Part shown: in pieces, positions 7,807 to 12,703 of the stretch
How positions within the stretch are numbered: position 1 is the stretch's first letter
Layout of the letters: each line of letters opens with the position of its first letter
Source of the DNA: Candidatus Omnitrophota bacterium
GTDB taxonomy: Bacteria > Omnitrophota > Omnitrophia > Omnitrophales > Danuiimicrobiaceae
Direction: 5' to 3'
DNA: 12,703 nt
Assembly (NCBI GenBank): GCA_016206815.1
Contig: JACQQT010000047.1
Span: forward strand, 1-12,703
Translations under genes and position numbers: made by a program
The notes under the pieces: generated by a model
Told to the model about the DNA's origin: nothing
The model's input: only the letters and a program-made list of their open reading frames with translations
Databases searched by the model: none

Positions 7807-7829
7807 ACTTGTTTCAACCGGAAACAAGT
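7807..7829 (-). repeat. Perfect 9-bp hairpin touching the 3' end of tRNA-Arg
   Basis: ACTTGTTTC (7807-7815) and GAAACAAGT (7821-7829) are perfect inverted repeats around a 5-base loop. The outer base 7829 is the discriminator position of the tRNA, so in the precursor the hairpin begins at the end of the acceptor stem. No U-run follows. It may be a 3'-trailer processing signal or the first part of a double terminator with the hairpin at 7771-7803. Confidence 0.6.
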
Positions 7830-7902
7830 GCGCCCGCCGAGGATCGAACTCGGAACCTACAGGTTCGAAGCCTGTCACTCTATCCAATTGAGCTACGGGC
7901 GC
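7829..7902 (-). tRNA. tRNA-Arg(TCG)
   Basis: A 74-base cloverleaf. The acceptor GCGCCCG pairs with CGGGCGC, the D-stem is GCTC/GAGT, the anticodon stem is ACAGG/CCTGT with loop CTTCGAA (anticodon TCG, reading CGA/CGN), and the T-stem is CCGAG/CTCGG with loop TTCGATC. The discriminator is A. CCA is not encoded, so the genome needs a CCA-adding enzyme. No strong promoter is visible upstream. Confidence 0.97.
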
Positions 7903-7947
7903 AAACAACCTTACTATTTCTTTTAATTAATCGAGGTTTGCGACAGT

Positions 7948-7985
7948 ACCAACTTCCCATTTCTTTTATTCTATCGAAAGTTGGT
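7948..7985. repeat. Inverted repeat ACCAACTT/AAGTTGGT
   Basis: Eight perfectly complementary bases (7948-7955 and 7978-7985) around a 22-base pyrimidine-rich loop. It leads directly into GCGGGCGCAC (7986-7995), the same order of parts as in the stem-loop at 8068-8105. Confidence 0.6.
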
Positions 7986-8116
7986 GCGGGCGCACGTCTC
8001 TTTATGTTTTCTATTCCTTCGTAAATCCTGTCGCGGCCTTGAAAGTGCCCACTCCCTTTTTCCAGCAGCCCCAACGGACACTGAGGATACAACAGCCGTT
8101 GGGGCGGGCGTACTTC
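7980..8116 (+). repeat. Diverged direct repeat at 7980-7998 and 8098-8116
   Basis: The copies GTTGGTGCGGGCGCACGTC and GTTGGGGCGGGCGTACTTC match at 16 of 19 positions. Each begins in the right arm of one of the two stem-loops. A related 10-mer, GCGGGCGCAC, occurs in inverted orientation at the 3' end of tRNA-Arg (7828-7837). Confidence 0.5.
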
Positions 8117-8131
8117 CGCGGGAATGACAGG
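8027..8131. repeat. About 105-bp imperfect palindrome with a perfect 10-bp core
   Basis: The core GCCCCAACGG (8068-8077) and CCGTTGGGGC (8096-8105) is a perfect 10-bp inverted repeat with an 18-base loop. Further out, AAATCCTGTC (8023-8032) and GACAGGGTTT (8126-8135) are complementary at 9 of 10 positions, and CGCGG/CCGCG and AAGT/ACTT blocks partly pair between them. Fifty-five bases after the ROK stop codon the core could end that transcript, but no U-run follows. Its size and shape resemble dispersed palindromic elements (REP/MITE-like); membership of a family cannot be judged from one window. Confidence 0.55.
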
Positions 8132-8159
8132 GTTTTGTTAGGGATTCTTAATATTTCCT

Positions 8160-9119
8160 TTACTTCTCGCCTTCCAAAACCAACGCCAGCGCTCCCAAAT
8201 CCCCTACATTGTTGCCCAAACGGGACCTGAGGACTTTGCAATTGCGAAATGCCATGGGCCACGCTTCGCGGCGAACAGCTTTCATCATGGGCTCCCAAAA
8301 GTGCTCGACGTGCTCCATCACGCCGCCGCCTAAAATCAAGCACCGCGGATTCAACAAATTGATCACATTGGCCAAGCCTATTCCTAAAAAATCGGCTGCT
8401 TTCTGCCGCGCTTGAATCGCAAGTTGGTCTCCTGCCCGCGCAGCTTCCGTTACCGTTTGACCTGTAATATTACTCAACCTCATTTTTTTGAAATAGGCCG
8501 GCTTTGCCCCTTTCCGAATGGCGCGCTGAACTGCTTTGCCGATGGCAGTCCCGCTGGCATAAGCTTCCAGACATCCTCGTTTGCCGCAATCACAATGAAT
8601 CCCGTTCGGAACGATCGTCATGTGTCCAATTTCACCGGCAGAACCGCCTTCACCCCGCAGGAGCTCTCCGTTTGCGACAATGCCGGATCCAATCCCCGTA
8701 CTGACGGTGACGTAAAGAAAATTCCCAACGCCTCGTCCCGAACCGAAGTAGCGTTCGCCCAAAGCGGCTGCATTCGCATCATTTTCAACAAAAACAGGTA
8801 CATGAAAGACACGTTTTAAAACAGGAGCGATTGAAAAGTGTTCCCAAGACGGAAGGTTTGGAGATTTCAGGATCATGGATCGCTGAGAATCGATCGCACC
8901 CGGAACCGCAACCCCAATGCCGAGCACTTGACGAGAGGTCAGCTGGTTGACTGAAAGAAGATCGGCAATGGCCAAACGAATCCGTCTCATGGACTCCCGC
9001 CTCTTTTTGCCGCCTTCTGCCGAGAAAACTTTTTTCCCCAGAAGTTTACCTTTTCGGTTCCCTAAGGAAACCGCTATTTTCGTTCCTCCAATATCAACAC
9101 CGATCATCCATTGTTTCAT
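8160..9119 (-). CDS. ROK family sugar kinase, glucokinase-like
   Basis: ATP-dependent kinase of the ROK family, 319 residues (normal length), cytosolic; most stand-alone members phosphorylate glucose or another hexose. Motifs are the phosphate-binding loop DIGGTK (9-14), GVAVPGAID (69-77), FVENDANAAALGE (110-122) with catalytic D114, and VSTGIGSGIV (139-148). The zinc site follows as GEIGHMTI plus CDCGKRGCLE, giving H166, C176, C178 and C183, then LGGGV near the C-terminus. No N-terminal winged-helix domain is present, so this is a kinase and not a NagC/XylR-type repressor. The ATG at 9119 lies 40 bases downstream of tRNA-Phe on the same strand, with no strong ribosome site and no obvious promoter between, so the mRNA may come from the tRNA promoter. 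With glgC nearby it could feed glucose into glycogen synthesis. Sugar specificity is inferred. Confidence 0.9.
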   Translation of the reverse strand: MKQWMIGVDIGGTKIAVSLGNRKGKLLGKKVFSAEGGKKRRESMRRIRLAIADLLSVNQLTSRQVLGIGVAVPGAIDSQRSMILKSPNLPSWEHFSIAPVLKRVFHVPVFVENDANAAALGERYFGSGRGVGNFLYVTVSTGIGSGIVANGELLRGEGGSAGEIGHMTIVPNGIHCDCGKRGCLEAYASGTAIGKAVQRAIRKGAKPAYFKKMRLSNITGQTVTEAARAGDQLAIQARQKAADFLGIGLANVINLLNPRCLILGGGVMEHVEHFWEPMMKAVRREAWPMAFRNCKVLRSRLGNNVGDLGALALVLEGEK

Positions 9120-9159
9120 GTCAGGAAGGCTTCATTGATTTGCTTTGCGTAGATGAATG

Positions 9160-9232
9160 TGGCCAGGGACGGGATCGAACCGCCGACACAGGGATTTTCA
9201 GTCCCTTGCTCTACCGACTGAGCTACCTGGCC
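9160..9232 (-). tRNA. tRNA-Phe(GAA)
   Basis: A 73-base cloverleaf. The acceptor GGCCAGG pairs with CCTGGCC, the D-stem is GCTC/GAGC, the anticodon stem is AGGGA/TCCCT with loop CTGAAAA (anticodon GAA), and the T-stem is GGCGG/CCGTC (one G-U) with loop TTCGATC. The discriminator is A. CCA is not encoded. It lies 40 bases past the stop of the DsbA-like gene and 40 bases before the ROK start, all on one strand. Confidence 0.97.
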
Positions 9233-9248
9233 GTGAAGCGAAAGGATC

Positions 9249-9276
9249 ATCATACAATTTGCCAAAGAGATGTCAA
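9249..9276 (-). promoter_or_regulatory. Promoter of tRNA-Phe overlapping the dsbA-like stop codon
   Basis: On the minus strand a perfect TTGACA (9276-9271) is followed after 16 bases by TATGAT (9254-9249, 5/6). The predicted start near 9242 is about 10 bases before the mature tRNA end. The -35 box covers the stop codon of the upstream dsbA-like gene. This is the best promoter match in the window. Confidence 0.75.
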
Positions 9277-9869
9277 GCGGTTCGCCTCAATTCTTTTTCA
9301 ATGATTCGTTGGAAGGCTAAAAAGGGCTGCGCACCGGTCAGCAACTTCCCATTAATCAAAAAAGCGGGGGTTCCCTGAACGCCGGCCGCAAGTCCTTCCT
9401 CAATGTCTTGGTCGATTGTAGACTGGTAACGGTTTTCATCCATGCAACTTTCAAATTTTTCGGCGGATAACCCGAATTTTTTGGCATAGCCCACCAGCTT
9501 TTCCCGTTCCAATGCCCTTTGATTTTGAAACAAATGATTTCGATATTCCCAAAACTTCCCCTGCTCATTCGCACACATCGCAGCCGTGTGGGCCTGGCGT
9601 GCGTGCCGATGCATCGGCAGCGGAAAATTCCTAAAGACGAGCCGTACCTGACCCGGATATTGTCTGAGGACTTCCTGCAGAGCCGGCTGGACGCTTCCGC
9701 AAAACGGACACTCAAAATCCGTATACTCTACGATCGTAATGGGTGCCTTCGGATCTCCATAGGCCAGGCCTTTAACAGACGATGCTCCCGCCGCCCGACT
9801 GAAAGCAAAGAAACAAAACACAAGAACAGCCAGCACCGCTCCTCTATGCAAGCTTCCTTTACAGTTCAT
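9273..9869 (-). CDS. Exported DsbA-family thiol-disulfide oxidoreductase
   Basis: Thioredoxin-fold protein of 198 residues with a helical insertion, DsbA/Thioredoxin_4 type. The N-terminus is a Sec signal (hydrophobic 11-23, cleavage probably after AAGA near 29). The active site is FECPFCGS with C54 and C57, and the cis-proline loop is QGTPAF (P168). Two further cysteines (C99, C142) lie in the helical part. It would act in the periplasm, oxidising or isomerising protein thiols. The ATG at 9869 overlaps the end of the DoxX-like gene by 11 bases, and GGAGGT lies about 5 bases upstream, inside that gene. It is the last gene of a coupled run beginning with glgC. It differs from its neighbour two genes upstream (CPAC, membrane anchor), so the operon encodes two dissimilar DsbA-type proteins. 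Direction of the reaction cannot be told from sequence. Confidence 0.9.
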   Translation of the reverse strand: MNCKGSLHRGAVLAVLVFCFFAFSRAAGASSVKGLAYGDPKAPITIVEYTDFECPFCGSVQPALQEVLRQYPGQVRLVFRNFPLPMHRHARQAHTAAMCANEQGKFWEYRNHLFQNQRALEREKLVGYAKKFGLSAEKFESCMDENRYQSTIDQDIEEGLAAGVQGTPAFLINGKLLTGAQPFLAFQRIIEKELRRTA

Positions 9870-10299
9870 GCAACCTCCGATCGAGACTGAAACGGCTTAC
9901 CGGACGGATGACAATGACGAGGGAGGCCATCCACAATCCGATATCGAAAAAAAGCGCCTGATGCGGGGATAACGTAATTCCAGAACCAAAACAACCGCAT
10001 TCAAAAATCGGCAGCTTCAGAAAAAGGCTGCGCGCGAGAAGCGCAACGAAAATCGCGAGCATCGCCGCAATTCCGCCTGCACTTGCACGCGTCAAAAATC
10101 CAAGCACCAAAAATGTCCCTAAAATGAGTTCCGCCCAGGGAAAAACATGGGCGATAAACGGAATTAAAGAGGGGGTAACCGCGCGATACCCTTCAATCAC
10201 GGCCGCAAAATTTTCGATCGGGACGGTGAGTTTTCCCCACCCGGAATAGATAAATACGGCTCCCACAAAAACTCTCATGAGAAGCGAAATAAAAGACAC
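9859..10299 (-). CDS. DoxX/MauE-like four-helix membrane protein with CGCFG motif
   Basis: Small integral membrane protein, 146 residues, with four hydrophobic segments at about 5-22, 44-68, 72-96 and 112-132. RVFVGAVFIYSGWGKL in helix 1 and ECGCFGSG (100-107, C101 and C103) are the hallmarks of the DoxX/MauE group. MauE is needed for maturation of the disulfide-rich methylamine dehydrogenase small subunit together with the thioredoxin-like MauD. By analogy this protein may be the membrane redox partner of the two flanking DsbA-like proteins, taking the place of DsbB or VKOR; that is inference. The start is GTG at 10299, immediately after the TAG of the upstream gene with no base between, and GAGGG in that gene's last codons serves as ribosome site. 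No other methylamine-utilisation gene is present. Confidence 0.85.
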   Translation of the reverse strand: MSFISLLMRVFVGAVFIYSGWGKLTVPIENFAAVIEGYRAVTPSLIPFIAHVFPWAELILGTFLVLGFLTRASAGGIAAMLAIFVALLARSLFLKLPIFECGCFGSGITLSPHQALFFDIGLWMASLVIVIRPVSRFSLDRRLHEL

Positions 10300-10956
10300 C
10301 TAACCCTCGGCCGGCGAATCGGACTTTGTTTTCTGAAGTTCTTCTAAAATAAAGGCTCTTCCCTGTGTCTTGAGCTGCAGCGCACCGACAAATTGCCGAT
10401 CGTTAATCAAAAAAGTGGGGGTGGATCGAATGCCGATTTTCTCCGCCGCAGACTGATCGCGGCGTATTTCGGCCAAAGTCTTCGGGTTTTGAATGCACGG
10501 CTGCAGTTGGTGCATATTAAGACCGGCCTCGCGCGCATAACGAGCCAGCAAAGAAGGGACCTCCTTGGATTTGGTCCATGTCTCCTGTTCCGAAAACAAC
10601 CGGTCGTGAAACTCCCAGAACTTACCCTGCTCCGCGGCGCACTCGGAAAAAAGAGCGGCCGTCAACGCCCACGGATGGGGCTGCTCAAGCGGATAATGGC
10701 GAAACTCGATCCGCAGGATGTCCGGAAATTCGTTTTCAATGGTTTGAAGCGCTTCGGCACCGACGCGGCAGGCGGGACACTGAAAATCACTGAAGTCTAC
10801 GATATGAAAGGGGGCATCCAAAGGCCCTCTCACCTTTTGATTGCCCCGATCGGGCAGGTCATTTTTCCCCTGGATCAGCCGTGCCGAGAGCACCGCACCG
10901 ACCAACACCAACACAACTGCAAATCCGGTCCAAAAATAACGCCTTCGAATATCCAT
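10300..10956 (-). CDS. Membrane-anchored DsbA-family thiol-disulfide oxidoreductase
   Basis: A 218-residue thioredoxin-fold protein. One N-terminal transmembrane segment (about 8-25) after RRR has no obvious cleavage site, so it is probably an inner-membrane anchor with the domain in the periplasm. The active site is FQCPACRVG with C60 and C63, followed by EQGKFWEFHDRLF (109-121) and the cis-proline loop RSTPTF (P180). Two other cysteines (C106, C154) occur. The start is the ATG at 10956, whose A is also the last base of the glgC stop (TGATG); a TTG one codon upstream is less likely. The gene ends exactly at the DoxX-like GTG. It is likely the upstream partner in a DsbA-DoxX-DsbA disulfide module. 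Confidence 0.9.
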   Translation of the reverse strand: MDIRRRYFWTGFAVVLVLVGAVLSARLIQGKNDLPDRGNQKVRGPLDAPFHIVDFSDFQCPACRVGAEALQTIENEFPDILRIEFRHYPLEQPHPWALTAALFSECAAEQGKFWEFHDRLFSEQETWTKSKEVPSLLARYAREAGLNMHQLQPCIQNPKTLAEIRRDQSAAEKIGIRSTPTFLINDRQFVGALQLKTQGRAFILEELQKTKSDSPAEG

Positions 10957-12182
10957 CAAATCACAGTCTTATCCGGAATGGCAACGTCCTTTGGAATAAT
11001 CACGACGCCTTCGCGAATGTAATAATTAGGGCCGTCTTCTTGTTCAATGCCTTTTACATTTTTGATTTTGACGTCTTGGCCGATCCGCGCGTTTTTGTCG
11101 ATGATTGCATTTTCAATGGTCGTTCCCTCACCGATTCCAAGCGGTATTTCATTCGGGTCCGGCGATTCAAATTCAAAATAATCGTTTCCCATCATGACGG
11201 ATCGTTTGATCGTCGCTTTCTTACTGACCACCGACCGCAACCCAATCACGGAATTCTCAACCTTTGCATGCCGGATGACGGAACCTTCCGAAATTAACGA
11301 ATTATCAATGTGCGAATCCAAAATTTGAGACGGCGGCAGGAACCGGGGATGCGTAAAAATATTCCCCTTCGGAGAATGGAACCGAAATTTCGGATAAGGG
11401 CCCGTCAATTCCAGGTTGGCATTATAAAAGTTTCGGATGGTTCCGATGTCCCGCCAATAACCGCCGAACGAATACCCATAACTTTTGCATTCCCGAATTG
11501 CCCTTGGAATCAACTCCTTGCCGAAATCCGCCTCTGATCCTTTCAAAAGTTCTATTAACACGGCGGCTTTAAATAAATAAACGCCCATAGAAGCATAGTA
11601 CCGTCCTTCTCCGTCGGCTTCAAAACCTTGCCGCTCTTCTTTGGTTGCAGGTTTTTCCCGGAAATTCGGAATCCTCCCGTCTGCTTCCATTTTTAATACG
11701 CCAAATTCATGCGTTTCTTGTTCGGAAACCAAAATGGTAGACAACGTCACATCCGCTCTTTTCTCGTGATGATGCTGAAGCACGTCTTGATAATCCATCC
11801 GGTAGAGATGATCCCCCGACAACACAAACACATCGTCATCGGGTTTGAGGTGGTAATGCGAAAGATGGCACCTGACCGCATCCGCAGTCCCTTGAAACCA
11901 ACGCGTGCTCGAAAGGGTTTGTTCGGCAGCCAGCAACGTCACCGCGGCACGGCTGAAATAATCGAACTTGTAAGTATTGTGGATGTGATTGTTGAGAGAG
12001 GCAGAATTGAACTGAGTGAGAACAAAAATCTGCTTTACGCCGGAATGAAGTGAATTCGAAATGGGAATATCGACCAGCCGGTAGCGTCCCCCGATCGGAA
12101 CTGCCGGTTTAGAACGATAGAGCGTTAAAGGAAAGAGCCTCCGGCCTTGACCTCCGCCTAAAATGATCGCAATGACACTCAT
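10956..12182 (-). CDS. glgC: Glucose-1-phosphate adenylyltransferase (ADP-glucose pyrophosphorylase)
   Basis: Makes ADP-glucose from ATP and glucose-1-phosphate, the committed step of bacterial glycogen synthesis; cytosolic. The protein has 408 residues. Motifs: IILGGGQGRRLFPLT (6-20), KPAVPIGGRYRLVDIPISN (25-43), LTQFNSASLNNHI (55-67), WFQGTADAVR (95-104), SGDHLYRMDY (122-131, catalytic D124), FREKP (174-178, substrate lysine K177) and YWRDIGT (242-248). A left-handed beta-helix C-terminal domain with MMGNDYFE and IDKNARIG follows. NSASLN, MMGxDYxE and the PRFLPPS block match the cyanobacterial/plant class better than E. coli GlgC, from memory. Only two cysteines are visible (in VRCHL and RECKS), not the N-terminal redox cysteine of plant small subunits. 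It starts 51 bases after the 66-residue gene, with no good ribosome site, and its TGA overlaps the next ATG. No other glycogen gene is in view. Confidence 0.95.
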   Translation of the reverse strand: MSVIAIILGGGQGRRLFPLTLYRSKPAVPIGGRYRLVDIPISNSLHSGVKQIFVLTQFNSASLNNHIHNTYKFDYFSRAAVTLLAAEQTLSSTRWFQGTADAVRCHLSHYHLKPDDDVFVLSGDHLYRMDYQDVLQHHHEKRADVTLSTILVSEQETHEFGVLKMEADGRIPNFREKPATKEERQGFEADGEGRYYASMGVYLFKAAVLIELLKGSEADFGKELIPRAIRECKSYGYSFGGYWRDIGTIRNFYNANLELTGPYPKFRFHSPKGNIFTHPRFLPPSQILDSHIDNSLISEGSVIRHAKVENSVIGLRSVVSKKATIKRSVMMGNDYFEFESPDPNEIPLGIGEGTTIENAIIDKNARIGQDVKIKNVKGIEQEDGPNYYIREGVVIIPKDVAIPDKTVI

Positions 12183-12233
12183 TGAAGAGGCTCATAGCTC
12201 ATGCGGTGATTCCCAAATAAACAGATACAAAAC

Positions 12234-12434
12234 TTATGCTTTTTTCAAAATGGGAAGTCCGGTCTTGGAATTTTCGCCAACGGCGTAACCCGGAGGAAGG
12301 CTGTCAATCGCGCCCTCTTTAACTTCACCTGCAAAATAATAAATTCTTTGTTTCCTTCCGCCTCTTAAAGTCACCTCTTTGGAGTGTAAATAAAAGGTTC
12401 TTCCGCTTTTCTTGCTGGTTGCGCTGAATGCCAT
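12234..12434 (-). CDS. Conserved-looking small basic protein of unknown function
   Basis: A 66-residue protein, clearly a real gene: ATG with AAAGGAG about 7 bases upstream, its own spacing, and a 51-base gap to glgC in the same direction. It has no signal peptide, membrane segment or cysteine. It is rich in Lys/Arg (KKSGR at 8-12, LRGGRKQR at 23-30, LKK at the end) with a central aromatic strand IYYFAG (31-36) and a Pro/Gly-rich tail (LPPGYAVGEN, TGLPILKK). YLHSKEVTLRGGRKQ followed by YYF looks like a pattern I have seen in unannotated small bacterial proteins, but I know no function. The basic surface would allow nucleic-acid or ribosome binding; that is speculation. It may share a transcript with glgC. 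Confidence 0.8.
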   Translation of the reverse strand: MAFSATSKKSGRTFYLHSKEVTLRGGRKQRIYYFAGEVKEGAIDSLPPGYAVGENSKTGLPILKKA

Positions 12435-12464
12435 AAAGAACTCCTTTCTCTATCTTTAGGTGAA

Positions 12465-12493
12465 AACTTACCAAAAAAAAGGTGATCGGTCAA
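12465..12493 (-). promoter_or_regulatory. Candidate promoter of the 66-residue gene
   Basis: On the minus strand TTGACC (12493-12488) and TAAGTT (12470-12465) are 17 bases apart. The -10 is weak (3/6) and the element overlaps the terminator-like hairpin of the upstream gene. Confidence 0.3.
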
Positions 12494-12506
12494 CCATAAG
12501 ATGACC
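12473..12506 (-). terminator. Probable intrinsic terminator of the short-chain dehydrogenase gene
   Basis: On the minus strand GGTCATC (12506-12500) pairs with GATCACC (12487-12481), six of seven pairs with one C-C mismatch and a 12-base loop, followed at once by eight Ts (12480-12473). It lies 14 bases after the stop codon. The stem is weak but the T-run and position fit. An alternative inner stem GGTCA/TGACC competes with it. Confidence 0.5.
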
Positions 12507-12519
12507 CCATCAGATAAAC

Positions 12520-12703
12520 TTAGTATAAATGCCGGCCGCCGTCAACCCGGATACATTCTCCAGTTACAAAGTCTGTCTCTACCAGAAACAGGACCGCTTT
12601 TGCTATCTCCTGGGCTCCTCCCCACCGTTTTAAGGGAGTGGCACGCACAACTTCTTCAGCTTCCTTTTCTCCTAATCCTTTTGCCGGAGCCAAGATGGGG
12701 CCG
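12520..12703 (-). CDS. Short-chain dehydrogenase/reductase, C-terminal end (partial)
   Basis: The last 60 residues of an SDR protein; the Rossmann core and the Tyr-x-x-x-Lys active site lie beyond the right edge. The visible part reads GPILAP, then ATPLKRWGGAQEIAKAVLFL, then DFVTGECIRVDGGRHLY and a stop. This is the standard SDR tail: substrate loop, RxGxxxEIA helix, and TGxxxxVDGG closing strand. The TPLKRW and VDGGRHL details resemble pteridine-reductase/FolM-like SDRs, but the substrate cannot be fixed from this piece. The gene ends 85 bases before the 66-residue gene and is followed by a terminator-like hairpin. Confidence 0.88.
   Translation of the reverse strand, partial: GPILAPAKGLGEKEAEEVVRATPLKRWGGAQEIAKAVLFLVETDFVTGECIRVDGGRHLY

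Larger units (their letters stand above)
7903..8159. other. Repeat-rich gap without a gene
   Basis: About 257 bases between tRNA-Arg and the ROK gene. The only open frames are short and overlap the ROK gene antisense or out of frame. The stretch holds two stem-loops (7948-7985, 8068-8105), a longer imperfect palindrome (8027-8131) and a diverged direct repeat (7980-7998 and 8098-8116), described separately. It probably contains the tRNA-Arg promoter and the 3' end of the ROK transcript; neither is clear. Confidence 0.6.

Noticed and set aside
8011..8343. A 110-codon minus-strand frame spanning the gap and the end of the ROK gene
   Set aside because: Its N-terminal half overlaps the ROK gene in another frame and the rest covers the repeat region; no ribosome site or recognisable protein.
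10393..11022. A 209-codon open frame on the plus strand
   Set aside because: It is antisense to the anchored DsbA-like gene, whose protein has clear motifs; the plus-strand translation resembles no known protein and has no ribosome site.
1..12703. CRISPR array, transposase, phage or toxin-antitoxin genes
   Set aside because: No regularly spaced repeats and no protein with such motifs were seen on either strand; nearly all sequence is covered by housekeeping or envelope genes.

Overview
The window is ordinary-looking bacterial chromosome of medium GC. A lipoprotein signal, Sec-type export and a DsbA/DoxX thiol module point to a Gram-negative cell. Neither tRNA gene encodes its 3' CCA. The PDH E1 is the homodimeric AceE type, and the ADP-glucose pyrophosphorylase resembles the cyanobacterial/plant lineage rather than the enteric one. 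I cannot name the phylum from sequence alone; a bacterium outside the Gammaproteobacteria (PVC/Omnitrophota- or Nitrospirota-like) is a guess.

Left block (1-5396). aceF (cut by the left edge) and aceE form a minus-strand pyruvate dehydrogenase operon. Its promoter region is shared with a divergent plus-strand gene for a lipoate-protein-ligase-like enzyme, which could charge the lipoyl domain of AceF. A plus-strand family-2 glycosyltransferase of the dolichyl-phosphate glucosyltransferase type follows.

Middle (5409-9232). Everything here is on the minus strand. It holds a WbpA-like UDP-sugar dehydrogenase convergent with the glycosyltransferase, and an outer-membrane-type lipoprotein with an M48 peptidase fold whose zinc-binding histidines are lost. 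A tRNA-Arg(TCG) follows, trailed by two hairpins. Next comes a gene-free stretch of about 260 bp full of inverted and direct repeats, then a ROK sugar kinase and tRNA-Phe(GAA).

Right block (9273-12703), also minus strand. In transcription order it runs: 3' end of a short-chain dehydrogenase with a likely terminator, a 66-residue protein of unknown function, glgC, a membrane-anchored DsbA-like protein, a DoxX/MauE-like membrane protein and an exported DsbA-like protein. The last four genes are joined by a 1-base overlap, a zero-base junction and an 11-base overlap, so they are probably translated as one coupled unit. A good promoter overlapping the end of the last gene drives tRNA-Phe.

The genes are housekeeping or envelope functions: pyruvate oxidation with lipoylation, nucleotide-sugar and glycan chemistry, glucose phosphorylation and glycogen precursor synthesis, and periplasmic disulfide chemistry. 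I see no phage, transposase, CRISPR array or defence system. The items most worth checking are the zinc-less M48-like lipoprotein, the glgC-dsbA-doxX-dsbA coupling and the repeat-rich gap at 7903-8159.
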